A DNA stretch of 64,000 nucleotides from Palsa-504 sp963808315 (GTDB taxonomy: Bacteria; Actinomycetota; Actinomycetes; Streptosporangiales; Streptosporangiaceae). A program made the position numbers and the translations under genes. The notes below the pieces were generated by a model. The model ran no database searches. It was given only the letters and a program-made list of their open reading frames with translations, and had not been told where the DNA came from. The stretch spans positions 182,444 to 246,443 of the forward strand of contig CAWEFK010000047.1 of NCBI GenBank assembly GCA_963808315.1. The letters run 5' to 3'. Positions 7,928 to 16,821 of this stretch are shown here, in pieces; position 1 is the first letter of the stretch; the number at the start of each line of letters is the position of its first letter.

Positions 7928-8736
7928 GTCCCACCACCTGAGGACCCTGAGCGCGCGGAGGGTGTTCCAGCGGCTCGGCGCGCCCGGGCCGTCCTCCAGG
8001 TCGAAGTGCACGCGGCCCGGATGGGTGCGGTCGAGCAGCCACCGGCCGTCGGGCTGCCGTCTGGACCGCACGACCGCTACCGCCTCCGTCATCCGGGGAT
8101 CCGGGTCCGCGCCCGACTGCCTGAAGTAGTCGAGCGCACGCAACACGTCGTAGTGCCAGTAGTACGGAAACGCGAACTCCAGGTACCCGGGCTGGATGAC
8201 GGCCCCCGTGCTTTTCCGGCGGAACAGGCCGCGCTCGAGCAGGTACTCCTCGCCGGCCCGCCGGGCCGTACGCACCCGCTCAAACCCGCCCGTCGCACGA
8301 TCGAACGCGGCCGGACGTCCACCCCGAAGTACGCCCCGGTCTCGATCGTCCTGCCGTTGATGCAGGGCTCGACCTCCCCGTCGAAGTAACGCTGTCCGGC
8401 ATGTTCCCAGTGTCCGTTCTCCGCCACGAGCCCGATCGCCCGGCGGGCCGGCTCCGACGCCGGGTCGAGCCCGAGGAGCTGCAGGGTCTGCAGCGTGTGC
8501 ATCGTGGCCGTCCAGGGCTGTCCCGGTTCACCGCCGGTGTAGGAGGCCGGGAAGCAAGCGCCGCCGTCCCACAGGCCGCCGGGATCGGCGAGCGCGAGCA
8601 GGCGCGCGCCCCAGCCCTGGTGTTCCACCCGGGCCCGCTCGGCCGCCACGTCGGCGGCCGGCGCGTCCGCCAGATCCCGCAGCACCTGCCAGCGGATGGC
8701 GGGGTCACCTTCGAGCAGCCAGTCGATCACGCCCAT
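7922..8736 (-). pseudogene. Prenyltransferase/squalene-cyclase-fold protein with internal deletion and frameshift
   Basis: The N-terminal part, from the ATG at 8736 (MGVIDWLLEGDPAIRWQVLR, GGLWDGGACFPASY, TMHTLQTLQLLGLDP, GHWEHAGQRYFDGEVEPCIN, GAYFGVDV), and the C-terminal part (RATGGFERVRTARRAGEEYL, LEFAFPYYWHYDVLRALDYF, RWLLDRTHPGRVHFDLEDG, RWNTLRALRVLRWW) belong to one alpha-alpha toroid family. They lie in different frames, and the roughly 40 residues that normally sit between YFGVDV and ERATGG are missing near 8285-8310. This is a true internal deletion, not a single-base error. Confidence 0.78.
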
Positions 8737-8777
8737 GACCGCAGGCTACCTCCGGGGTGGCGGCATGCACCGTCCCT

Positions 8778-9629
8778 TCAGAACAAGGTTGGCGGTCCGG
8801 CGGGGATCGGCTCCGGGAGCGGCTCGACCTCGGGTACCCGGGCTCGCACCTCGTCGTGAAATCGGCGTGCCAGCTCGAGCGCGTCGACGTTATCGGGCGT
8901 GTGGATGAAGACGGTCGGGGAACGCCCCTCACGCAGCCAGACGGTAACCACGTCAAGCCAGTGCTGCCATCCCGCGACGGTACGTGCCGCGCTGTCCCGG
9001 CCGATGTAGCGGACGACGGGATAGGAGGTGAGGGCCCGTGACCGGCGGGGCAGGCGTGGCTTCTTCGTCCAGGCCTCGCGTTCGGCGTCGCTCGCCGGAG
9101 GGCTCCCGAACAGGACGGTGGTGTCGAAGGTCATCCATTCGGCGCCGACGCCGCCGAGAGCCTTCTCGAGCTCTTGTCCCGATCGCGGTTCCTCGAAGAA
9201 CGCCCGGTGCCGTACCTCGACGCAGGACCGGTACTCGCGGGGGAGACGGGGCAGGAAACCGGTGAGAGCGCCGAGGTCGGCCGGGCTGAAGGAGGGTGGC
9301 AGCTGAACCCACAGGGCGTGGGCACGTGACCCGAGGGGTTCGATCGCGGCCAGGAAGGCGCGGAGCGGGTCGCCGGCGTCGGCGAGACGGCGCTCATGGG
9401 TGATCGTCTTCGGCAGTTTAAGGACGAGCCGAAAGTCGGGGGAGGTCTGCCCGGCCCACGATGTCACGGTGTCCCGGGCGGGTGTCGCGTAGAAGGTGGT
9501 GTTGCCCTCCACGGCGTTGCACCAGGTCGCGTACGCACGAAGACGGTCCCGCGGTGGTAGTGACTGAGGCAGGTAACGGCCTTGCCATGGCGCGTAGCTC
9601 CACATCGCGCACCCGACGTGGAGCTTCAT
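8778..9629 (-). CDS. DUF72 (YecE-like) family protein
   Basis: The 283-aa TIM-barrel-like protein of the DUF72 family is recognised by LHVGCAMWSYAPWQGRYLP, NAVEGNTTFYATP, RLVLKLPKTITHERRL, WVQLPPSFSPADLGAL, CVEVRHRAFF and RYIGRD. The molecular function of this family is not settled. ATG 9629 is the family start (the MKLHVG form); the frame is open further upstream only because of overlap with the aldo/keto reductase gene. The preceding reductase should end about 20 bp upstream, so the two may form an operon. Confidence 0.85.
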   Translation of the reverse strand: MKLHVGCAMWSYAPWQGRYLPQSLPPRDRLRAYATWCNAVEGNTTFYATPARDTVTSWAGQTSPDFRLVLKLPKTITHERRLADAGDPLRAFLAAIEPLGSRAHALWVQLPPSFSPADLGALTGFLPRLPREYRSCVEVRHRAFFEEPRSGQELEKALGGVGAEWMTFDTTVLFGSPPASDAEREAWTKKPRLPRRSRALTSYPVVRYIGRDSAARTVAGWQHWLDVVTVWLREGRSPTVFIHTPDNVDALELARRFHDEVRARVPEVEPLPEPIPAGPPTLF

Positions 9630-10677
9630 GGCCCCGAGGGTACCGAAGCTCAGCAGGCGGCGCGTTCGTCGACGGCCGGCGGCGCAGGCTCGGGCGCTTG
9701 AGGGCCGGGGGCAGGTAGGCGGCCTGGTCGGGCGCGCCGACATCGGTGCCAGGCGGGACGATCTCGTCGATCCGGTCAAGGATCTCGTCGGTGAGCCTGA
9801 CGTCCACGCCGGCGAGCAGGTCGTCGAGTTGCTCCATCGTGCGCGGCCCGAGAATCGCGCTGGTCACGCCCGGGTGAGCGATCGCGAACGCCATCGCCAG
9901 GTGCGTCATCGGCAGGGCGACCTCTTCGGCCAGCGGGATGATCTTCTCGACGGCATCGAGCCGGGGCACGTCGCTGAAGCTCGTGAAAATGGCGGCGCGA
10001 CGCAGATCGGTCGGCTGGTCCCTGCGGATGCGCCCGGTGAGCATTCCCTTGGCGAGCGGGCTCCACACCAGCGTGCCCATCCCGTAGCGCTGGGCCACGG
10101 GCAGCACCTCGGCTTCGATGCCGCGGTTGAGGATCGAGTAGGGCGGCTGCTCGGTGCGGAACCGTTCCAGGCCACGACGCTCGGCCACCCACTGGGCTTC
10201 GACGATGTCGGAGGCCGGCATCGTGGAGGACCCGATGGCCCGGACCTTGCCGCTGCGGATCAGGTCCGAGAGCGCGGACAGGGTGTCCTCGATGTCGGTG
10301 TCGGGGTCCGGCCGGTGGATCTGGTAGAGGTCGATGTAGTCGGTCTGCAGGCGGCGCAGCGAGTTCTCGACCTCGGCCATGATCCAGCGCCGCGAGTTGC
10401 CTTGCTGATTGGGATCCTCACCCATCGGGCCGTTCACCTTGGTCGCCAGGACGACGTCGTCGCGACGCCCCTTGAGCGCCTGGCCCACGATCTCTTCGGA
10501 CTCGCCGCCGGAATACCTGTCGGCGGTGTCCACGAAGTTGATCCCCGCATCCAGCGCCTTGTGGATGATGCGGATCGAGTCGTCGTGGTCAGGGTTGCCG
10601 AAGGGCCCGAACATCATGGCGCCGAGCGCGTAGGGGCTGACCTTGATGCCGGTCCGGCCGAGGGTGCGGTACCGCAT
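9418..10677 (-). CDS. Aldo/keto reductase, 3' end frameshifted (expected stop at 9650)
   Basis: An AKR of about 342 aa is expected: MRYRTLGRTGIKVSPYALG, catalytic D/Y in NFVDTADRYSGGESEEIVG, K in LATKVNGP, H in DLYQIHRPDPDT and cofactor site SAILGPRTMEQLDDLL. All tetrad residues are present. The open frame runs on to 9418, overlapping the DUF72 gene by 212 bp, which is abnormal. Near 9680 a one-base shift restores a normal ending (AVDERAAC then TGA at 9650). The true gene is therefore probably 9650-10677 with one missing base in a CCGGCCGGCGG run. Confidence 0.75.
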   Translation of the reverse strand: MRYRTLGRTGIKVSPYALGAMMFGPFGNPDHDDSIRIIHKALDAGINFVDTADRYSGGESEEIVGQALKGRRDDVVLATKVNGPMGEDPNQQGNSRRWIMAEVENSLRRLQTDYIDLYQIHRPDPDTDIEDTLSALSDLIRSGKVRAIGSSTMPASDIVEAQWVAERRGLERFRTEQPPYSILNRGIEAEVLPVAQRYGMGTLVWSPLAKGMLTGRIRRDQPTDLRRAAIFTSFSDVPRLDAVEKIIPLAEEVALPMTHLAMAFAIAHPGVTSAILGPRTMEQLDDLLAGVDVRLTDEILDRIDEIVPPGTDVGAPDQAAYLPPALKRPSLRRRPSTNAPPAELRYPRGHEAPRRVRDVELRAMARPLPASVTTTAGPSSCVRDLVQRRGGQHHLLRDTRPGHRDIVGRADLPRLSARP

Positions 10678-10754
10678 GCGGTTTCTCCCGAGGTTGTGCC
10701 GAGCTGTGTGGAGCGCTTGTCCGGCGCCGCGCCCCAGATTGAAGCGGAACGCTC

Positions 10755-10785
10755 TTCCGGAACTATATGGAAAGTATTTCCGGAA
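10755..10785. promoter_or_regulatory. Paired TTCCGGAA palindromes upstream of the aldo/keto reductase
   Basis: Two identical 8-bp palindromes TTCCGGAA lie at 10755-10762 and 10778-10785, centres 23 bp apart, flanking an A/T-rich core that contains TATAGT on the minus strand. They sit about 80 bp upstream of the reductase start and about 100 bp upstream of the divergent LLM-type gene. Two palindromes two helical turns apart around a -10-like hexamer is a typical repressor operator arrangement. The cognate regulator is unknown. Confidence 0.5.
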
Positions 10786-10883
10786 AGCAAACGTGGGGAT
10801 GTCGGGATGGCCAGGACGGCGCCCCCGGCGCCGCACCTACCCAATCAGCCCGGAGTCCCCGGCGGGCAGTTAAGATCTCCGTC

Positions 10884-11633
10884 GTGAAACGTGCGATCGA
10901 TGTGGGGTTGTTCGGCGAGCTGGCCGACCCGCGGGTGGTGGCCCGCCTGGCGGCCCGGGCCGAGGAGCGGGGCTGGGACGGCTTTTTCGTCTGGGATCAC
11001 ATCGCCTACCGTGCGCCGGTGCGGGCGGTGGCCGACCCGTGGGTGTCCTTGGCCGCGGTGGCCTGCGCCACGTCCCGGGTGAGGATCGGCGCGCTGGTCA
11101 CCCCGCTGTCCCGGCGCCGGGTGCACAAGCTGGCCAGGGAGACCGCCACGCTGGACCTGCTCAGCTCCGGCCGCCTCGTTTTCGGGGCGGGGCTCGGCAG
11201 TGCGCGGAACAACGAACTGGAGCCGTTCGGCGAGGTGACCGACCCGCGTGAGCGTGCTCGCCTGCTTGATCAGGGGCTGGACACGCTGGCCGGGTACTGG
11301 GCCGGGGAGTTCGAGCCGGTCCCCGTGCAGCGGCCCAGGCCGCCGGTGTGGGTGGCGGGGGAGTGGCCGCACCGCCGGCCGGTGCGGCGGGCGCTGCGCT
11401 GGGACGGCCTGTTCGCCATCGGCCTGCCCGATCCTGCGGCGCTGGCCGAACTGGCGGCGGAGATCCGCGCCGCCCGCCCCGACGGCGGCGCGTTCGAGCT
11501 GATCACCGAGCTTGCCCCGGATACCGACCTCGGCCCGTGGGAGCGGGCGGGCCTGACCTGGGCGGTCACGCTCTTCGGCCTGGAACCCACCGAAGCGGGA
11601 GTCCGGGCCGTGATCGACGCTGGCCCGGGCTAG
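10884..11633 (+). CDS. LLM-class flavin/F420-dependent oxidoreductase
   Basis: The 249-aa protein belongs to the bacterial luciferase-like superfamily: IDVGLFGELADPRVVARLAARAEERGWDGFFVWDHI, TSRVRIGALVTPLSRRRVHKLARETATLDLLSSGRLVFGAGLG, and RPPVWVAGEWPHRRPVRRALRWDGLF. Many actinobacterial members use coenzyme F420. It is shorter than the usual ~300 aa, with a compact C-terminal region. The GTG at 10884 (VKRAIDVG) is the natural start; the longer open frame upstream has no support. Confidence 0.82.
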   Translation: MKRAIDVGLFGELADPRVVARLAARAEERGWDGFFVWDHIAYRAPVRAVADPWVSLAAVACATSRVRIGALVTPLSRRRVHKLARETATLDLLSSGRLVFGAGLGSARNNELEPFGEVTDPRERARLLDQGLDTLAGYWAGEFEPVPVQRPRPPVWVAGEWPHRRPVRRALRWDGLFAIGLPDPAALAELAAEIRAARPDGGAFELITELAPDTDLGPWERAGLTWAVTLFGLEPTEAGVRAVIDAGPG

Positions 11634-11717
11634 CCGGCACCGATGGCGCACCTGCAGGACGCGCTGTCGCGCGCCCCACGAGGTGCTGGATCCGGGCAGG
11701 CCATCGGCTGTGCGGCC

Positions 11718-12374
11718 TTAGCTGGGCTGGGGCACGATCCGGATGTACGGCTTGGGCTGCTCCCACTCTCCGAAGAGCTCCTTGGCCTGGTCGTTGGAGA
11801 CCGAGCCGGCGATGATGACGTTCTCACCCTGCTTCCAGTTGGCCGGTGTGGCCACCTTGTGCTTGGCGGTGAGCTGCAGCGAGTCGACGACCCGCAGCAC
11901 CTCGTCGAAGTTGCGCCCGGTTGTCATCGGGTACACCAGGACCAGCTTGATCTTCTTGTCCGGGCCGATCACGAACACGTTCCGCACCGTCTGGTTATCC
12001 GCGGGCGTGCGCGACTTGGGGTCGCCCGAGACGTCGGCCGGCAGCATCCCGTACAGCTTGGCCACGTTGAAGTCGTGGTCGGCGATGAGCGGGTAGTTGG
12101 GCGCGGTGCCCTGGGTCTCGGCGATGTCGGCGGCCCACCGCTCGTGGTCTCCGGTGGAGTCGACCGACAGGCCGATGATCTTCACGCCGCGCTGGTCGAA
12201 CTCCGGCTTGATCTTGGCCATGTAGCCGAGCTCGGTGGTGCAGATCGGCGTGAAGTCCTTGGGGTGCGAGAACAGGACCGCCCAGGAGTCCCCGAGCCAG
12301 TCGTAGAAGTGAATCGGCCCTTCGCTCGTCTCAGCCTCGAAGTCCGGAGCGGTATCGCCGATGGTAAGTGGCAT
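11718..12374 (-). CDS. 1-Cys peroxiredoxin (Prx6 class)
   Basis: The 218-aa peroxidase reduces H2O2, organic hydroperoxides and peroxynitrite. The peroxidatic Cys45 lies in HPKDFTPICTTELG, with the conserved Thr42 and Pro43. The long C-terminal half (DKKIKLVLVYPMTTGRNFDEVLRVVDSLQL, VATPANWKQGENVIIAGSV) is diagnostic of the Prx6/1-Cys class. The ATG at 12374 has GGGAGG upstream. The minus-strand leader extends into a 400-bp gap with no other gene. Confidence 0.92.
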   Translation of the reverse strand: MPLTIGDTAPDFEAETSEGPIHFYDWLGDSWAVLFSHPKDFTPICTTELGYMAKIKPEFDQRGVKIIGLSVDSTGDHERWAADIAETQGTAPNYPLIADHDFNVAKLYGMLPADVSGDPKSRTPADNQTVRNVFVIGPDKKIKLVLVYPMTTGRNFDEVLRVVDSLQLTAKHKVATPANWKQGENVIIAGSVSNDQAKELFGEWEQPKPYIRIVPQPS

Positions 12375-12774
12375 GGTCTTCCTCCCTTGGTAACCGCAGA
12401 TCGTGCGTAGCACGGCTGCGTCCTCCGCGTAATTTACGACATGATCGGTAGGTAATGGGACTGGGGTCACAAAGAGAGCCCGTGACCGTGGCGCTCGTAG
12501 CCTGTACTGTGACCACTTCGTCCCGGTCTGGGCCGATGGGGCCCGATATCTGGCCTACGGCCCCGTTACTCATGCGCCCGGCGGCGGACCCCTCGAACGC
12601 CGTCACGGCGCCAGCGGTGCTGAGCACAACCGCAGGCTGAGGCGACCTGAGCCGGGTGAGCCGGCGAATCACCCGTCCGTGTGACGTCGGCTCACCCTGG
12701 CGGGCGTGAAACTCGGTGTCATCTGAAGCGTGGCCGCCGCCCGTCGGCCGGCCGCCCACCCTGGAAGGAATGGC
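12375..12774. other. Intergenic region with a distant inverted repeat
   Basis: No gene was found in this 400-bp gap between the divergent peroxiredoxin and dehydrogenase genes. It contains a perfect 8-bp inverted repeat, GTGAGCCG (12657-12664) and CGGCTCAC (12688-12695), separated by 23 bp. The repeat could form a hairpin or bind a dimeric regulator upstream of the dehydrogenase. Confidence 0.4.
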
Positions 12775-13697
12775 ATGAGTACCACCCAGCACGCAGCCCA
12801 GCAGATCACCCCAGCCCAGCCCGGTGACAGCCGACAGCCGGCCACCCCGGTGATCGCGTTCCTCGGCACCGGGCGGATGGACGGCCCGATGGCCGCCAAC
12901 CTGGCCCGCGCCGGTTTCCGCGTGCGGGCGTGGGACCGCACCGCCAGCCACGCCGCCGCCCTCATCAAGGACGGCGCGACCACGGCGGCCAGCCCAGCCG
13001 AAGCCGTCAAGGGCGCCGGCATCCTCATCACCATGCTGGCCGACGGCCCGCCACCGAGCAGGCGCTACGCGGGCCGGACGGGGAAATGGACATCGCCCCC
13101 GGCCTGATCTGGGTGCAGATGGCCACCGTCGGGATGGAATGGACCGAACGGTTCCTCAACACCGCCACCCATTCCCAGGTGAGCTTCTTCGACGCCCCGG
13201 TCTCGGGCAGCCAGGGACCGGCCCAGGCCGGCGAACTGGCCATCTTGGCCAGCGGTCCTTCCTGGATGAAGGAAGCCGTCACCCCGGTGTTCGCGGCGCT
13301 TGGCCGGGCCACCACCTGGCTCGGGCCGGCCGGCAACGGTACCCGGGCCAAGCTGGTACTCAACAACTGGCTCGCTGACCTCGCAGAAACCACTGCGGAG
13401 ACCCTCTCCTTCGCCCGTCAGCTCGGCCTGGACCCGGCCCTGATCGTGGACGTGCTGGAGTCGACGCCCCTCGCATGGCCCTACGCGATGCAAAAGGCCC
13501 GTACCATGCTGGCCGGCGACTTCACCCCCGCGTTCGCGCTCAAGCACGCGCTCAAAGACGCCGACCTCGCGGCGCAGGCCGCCCAGGCCAGCGGCACCGA
13601 GCTCACCCTCACCAACGCGCTGCTGCCCCGGTGGCGGCGCGCTGCCGCTGCCGGGCACGCCAACGACGACCTGGCCGCCATCTATGCCACGCCCTGA
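12775..13697 (+). pseudogene. 3-hydroxyisobutyrate/6-phosphogluconate dehydrogenase-like protein, single frameshift
   Basis: An NAD(P)-dependent beta-hydroxyacid dehydrogenase: Rossmann motif IAFLGTGRMDGPMAANLARAGF, then after a shift the substrate motif FFDAPVSGSQGPAQAGELAIL, catalytic Lys in GNGTRAKLVLNNWLADLAET, and ALKHALKDADLAAQAAQ. The first frame ends at about 13107 after LADGPP; restoring one G at 13050 (GGCCCG to GGCCCGG) gives LADGPATEQALRGPDGEMD and joins the two halves. The ATG at 12775 follows GGAAGGA. The span is 923 nt, one base short of 308 codons. The gene may be intact in the organism. Confidence 0.8.
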
Positions 13698-13719
13698 GGC
13701 TCGTCCTAGACCGTCGCGC

Positions 13720-14517
13720 TCACCGGCGTAGGTAGGTCAGGACCGCCAATAATGCGAGAGTCTCTGCGGCCATGGCGAGTTCGACCGGGCTGAACGGGAT
13801 GACCAGCGGGAACGCGTCGTGCAAGGCGACGCCCGGCTGGGCGATGATCCGTGGGTGCCGACCGCTATGCGGCCAGGACGCGGCGTGGACGAGAAACGGA
13901 TGGCAAAGGAAGACATCCCCGGCGCGACCGGTGACCAGGGATGTGGGGCGGGCGGCGCTGGCCTGCGCGGCCAGCGGAGCCGCTTGGGTCCACGGCATGC
14001 CCTCGTCGCCCGCAGGTGCGAGGGTGCGGGCGGTATCCCGGTGCGAGCCTGGCCGGACCCTGGTCGGGGCACTGTCGGCGTCCACGTCGGTGAACAGGTA
14101 GAGCGCCAAGAGCCCGCGTGCCCGGGACCGGTGGTTGACCCGCCACTCGCCCTTCATGTCGTAGCTTGCCTCGATGTGCCAGCCGGCGTCGCCAGGATCG
14201 GCCTGGCTGGGGAAGCGCACCGGGATGGTGCCGCCCACACCCTGCCTGCGCCACCAGCGCCCCGCGCCGATCAGCTGGTCGAATGCCTCCCACAGCGATG
14301 GCTGGGTGCCGGCCGCGGCGAACGCCTCGCTCTCGGGGCAGGGGATCCGCACCACCGGATCCCGCCACGTGGCAGGGGCGTCGCGCAGCACTCCGCGCTC
14401 GGCGAGCGCGGACCAGATTTCCTCCTGACACGCCCGCAGGACGTCGTCGGGCACCGCGCCCCGGACGGCCACGAACCCGTCCGCGACGAACGAGTCGATC
14501 TCGGCCTCGCTGAGCAT
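13720..14517 (-). CDS. Phytanoyl-CoA dioxygenase (PhyH) family protein
   Basis: The 265-aa Fe(II)/2-oxoglutarate oxygenase-like protein has the double-stranded beta-helix core. The first metal pair appears as His114-Ile-Glu116 (GWHIEASYDMKGEW), an HxE variant of HxD. The distal His is His206 or His211 (FLCHPFLVHAASWPHSGRHPR), followed by the 2-oxoglutarate Arg region. RPGSHRDTART is the usual substrate-pocket loop. The substrate is unknown. It converges with the dehydrogenase gene, with a 22-bp gap. Confidence 0.82.
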   Translation of the reverse strand: MLSEAEIDSFVADGFVAVRGAVPDDVLRACQEEIWSALAERGVLRDAPATWRDPVVRIPCPESEAFAAAGTQPSLWEAFDQLIGAGRWWRRQGVGGTIPVRFPSQADPGDAGWHIEASYDMKGEWRVNHRSRARGLLALYLFTDVDADSAPTRVRPGSHRDTARTLAPAGDEGMPWTQAAPLAAQASAARPTSLVTGRAGDVFLCHPFLVHAASWPHSGRHPRIIAQPGVALHDAFPLVIPFSPVELAMAAETLALLAVLTYLRR

Positions 14518-14631
14518 GCTGCCAGCGTGGCACGCGTCGGCCCCGACCTCCAGCGAATAATGAGCAGGCAGCCTCAGCCGAGGTCAGCCGCTGGCTGGCT
14601 CGTTCTTGCCGTGGCGCGGCGGACGAGCGGG

Positions 14632-14987
14632 CTAGCGAGCCACGCGGTACCGGAGGTAGACGACCCTCGAGCTGAACGTGCGGGTCTCGGTAGACCCTGG
14701 CCCGGTACTCGTCGATCAGACCCAACCCGGCCGCCTCGGCGGCCAGGCTCGCGCCACCGATCGCGATGTTGCCCTCCGCCGGCTCGGCTCGGATCGGAGT
14801 CGGCGGTCTCCCAGTACAGCATCGTCTCGTACGGCCGCCGTCCCAGCAGGTGGACGCCGACCTCTTATATCTCCTCGGTGACGAAGCGAAAGACCTCCTC
14901 GTCGGGCGCCTCCCAGTCAACGCCGCCGTCCGGCCCGACGATGTAGCCGTCAAGTGAGACGCCCATCGAATCGGTCACGCGGCGCAT
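14632..14987 (-). pseudogene. Dihydrofolate reductase/RibD C-terminal family protein, heavily degraded
   Basis: From the ATG at 14987 the frame reads MRRVTDSMGVSLDGYIVGPD and EEVFRFVTEEI, then TAA, and continues EVGVHLLGRRPYETMLYWET. Later pieces in other frames are EGNIAIGGASLAAEAAGLGL, IDEYRARVY and ETRTFSSRVVYLRYRVAR with a stop at 14632. Order and identity match a DHFR-family reductase of about 190 aa, but only 356 bp remain. There is one nonsense codon and at least two internal deletions, so this is a genuine pseudogene. Confidence 0.8.
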
Positions 14988-15053
14988 CAGGAGTCCTCCT
15001 CGTAGCGGGTCCGACAGTACGACCGCCGGACCCGCAGAACCCATCGCGACTCA

Positions 15054-15533
15054 CTATGACCGTTCTCGTAAGCTTGACGCCCGCTGCCGGGCCTCGGCTT
15101 GCTGCTTGATGGCCTCGTTGATCGCCTCGAAGGTGCCCTGGATGGTGGCGATCACATTGACTATGCGGCCGCCGCGATATCCCCTCCTGGTGCCGCCGAG
15201 TCCATGATAGGTCGAGGCCTGCACCAGCAAGGTGCCGTCGCCCGATGGGCTCAGGAGGAATCTGCGCTTGCTTATCGTGATCCCGAGTAGCTTCGATGCC
15301 CACCGCAGTTCGGTACCCGGATCAACGGTTAGCACCCTCACCTTGGCGGTCATTGGGTTGCCGGTCGCCGGAACGGTAGTCTTGATGGTGAGCTTGCTCC
15401 CGACGGCGAGTTGCCCGGTCACCGACAGGAACGCCGGATGCCACTGTGAATAGCTGGCCAGATCGGCCAGCACCGCCCACACGTTCTGTGGTGTGGCGGC
15501 AATCTCGATTGACGTCGATACTTCGTAAGCCAT
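15054..15533 (-). CDS. SRPBCC-family (polyketide cyclase/START-like) protein
   Basis: A 159-aa lipid-binding-like protein: VSTSIEIAATPQNVWAVLADLASYSQWHPAFLSVTG, LTIKTTVPATGNPMTAKVRVL, PGTELRWASKLLGI and a C-terminal helix AINEAIKQQAEARQ. The helix-grip fold holds a hydrophobic ligand; most small stand-alone members have no known role. The ATG at 15533 gives the standard N terminus (MAYEVSTSIEI). The divergent GNAT gene starts 74 bp away. Confidence 0.82.
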   Translation of the reverse strand: MAYEVSTSIEIAATPQNVWAVLADLASYSQWHPAFLSVTGQLAVGSKLTIKTTVPATGNPMTAKVRVLTVDPGTELRWASKLLGITISKRRFLLSPSGDGTLLVQASTYHGLGGTRRGYRGGRIVNVIATIQGTFEAINEAIKQQAEARQRASSLRERS

Positions 15534-15606
15534 CGCGGCCGGCCTCCCGCGTGAATCATACGACGGCTTCGACGGACGTTGCCGGGCAGTGCGTAGAGTC
15601 TGGCTC

Positions 15607-16227
15607 ATGCTGGACTCGCTGACGCTACCCGTGCTGCCGACGTTGTACGGCGAGCGGGTCATCTTGCGAGGCCCGCGGGCCTCGGATGTCGATGATAGGT
15701 TGCGCCATCCGATCGATCCCGAGGAAGAAGACGGCTACGGCTCGTCGTGGCGGCGTGAGTGGGATGGCCGCCGTTACCACACGCGGGAGTATCTGACCGC
15801 CACCCGTTCCCCGCCAGATCCCCGCATCTACACCTGGGTGGTCGAATATAACGGCCACAGCATTGGCAGCGCCGGTCTTGAAGTGAATCCCGAACAACAC
15901 GGCGCCGAATACACCGTGGGCTTGTTCGTCGCCGCCCTGCGCGGCCGGGGGCTGGGCCGTGAGGTGACCCGGCTGGTGCTCGCTTGGGCGTTTGAGGTGC
16001 TGGGTGTGCACCGCGTCGAGTTGCAGGTGCTGGCCAGCAATCGCCGTGCCATCGACTGCTACCTGGCCTGCGGCTTCCGCCGGGAGGGGGTCCGCCGCGA
16101 AGCCGAACTCTACCCCGACGGCTGGAAAGACTTCATCCTCATGGGCATCCTGCGCTCCGAGCACGCCGCCCAAGCTGGGCCGGGGGCTGACGAGCTGCCG
16201 TCACGCGCCTTCCGGGAAATTCCCTAG
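15607..16227 (+). CDS. GNAT-family N-acetyltransferase
   Basis: The 206-aa protein is of the RimJ/RimL-like acetyltransferase_3 type: VILRGPRASDVDD, YTWVVEYNGHSIGSAGLEVNP, acetyl-CoA binding loop LRGRGLGREVTRLVLAWAFEVLGVHRVELQVLASNRRAIDCYLACGFRREGVRREAEL. Acceptor substrate unknown (protein N termini, small amines and antibiotics are all used by relatives). ATG 15607 is chosen as the start of the conserved region. Confidence 0.85.
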   Translation: MLDSLTLPVLPTLYGERVILRGPRASDVDDRLRHPIDPEEEDGYGSSWRREWDGRRYHTREYLTATRSPPDPRIYTWVVEYNGHSIGSAGLEVNPEQHGAEYTVGLFVAALRGRGLGREVTRLVLAWAFEVLGVHRVELQVLASNRRAIDCYLACGFRREGVRREAELYPDGWKDFILMGILRSEHAAQAGPGADELPSRAFREIP

Positions 16228-16252
16228 TCGCACAGCTACCCGAGTACTGCAA

Positions 16253-16271
16253 TTCATGCGTGCCGCATGAA
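16253..16271. terminator. Perfect hairpin downstream of the GNAT gene
   Basis: TTCATGCG-TGC-CGCATGAA is a perfect 8-bp stem with a 3-nt loop, starting 25 bp after the acetyltransferase stop and followed by an A/T-rich stretch (AAAATTATTT). It is a plausible terminator, though the downstream run is not a pure T-tract; a regulator site is the alternative. Confidence 0.5.
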
Positions 16272-16821
16272 AAATTATTTCGTGCACGTCGTCAGGCCGT
16301 TCCCACGCGGTATAACGACCGAGTCCGCTCTGTCGGCGGGACTGGAACGGAGGTGGCGGCGCGGTTCCCGGCGCACATCGGTCCGGGCTGCCGTGCGCCC
16401 CAACGGGACCTGGCGTCCCAGCAGTGTCAACGGCCAGGTTGTGGTCCCCGGTGGTGGCTAGCGTTCGCTCGCTCGGTTACCCGGTGCGGTAAGGTCACGT
16501 CCGGTGCCGGGTCAGCATCCCGCGAACACCACCCGCCTCGCCTGGCACACCCGTGCCGGGCGCTCCCGCTCTGCAGCAACACCGATGGTCCATCGACGTT
16601 GCCCAAGCAACACCTATGGTCCCTCGATGTGGGTCAGATTCGGGTTTCTGCCCCGGCGAAGCTGTTAAAAGTGGGGCGAACGGTACCTGCCACGGCACTA
16701 GTTTTTCGGGATGTCAATGGCGGTCATGAACGCCAGACGCGGACCCCGCTGGTCGTAGGAGTCAGCGGGATTGACGCGACCGGCAGCCTGTGAGGTCTGA
16801 GCCTAAAAGAAGGTGGGACTT
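16272..16821. other. Gene-free interval
   Basis: About 550 bp between the acetyltransferase and the GGDEF-EAL gene. The open frames here have no recognisable motifs or ribosome sites. I see no RNA gene or repeat beyond the hairpin at its left end. Confidence 0.4.
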
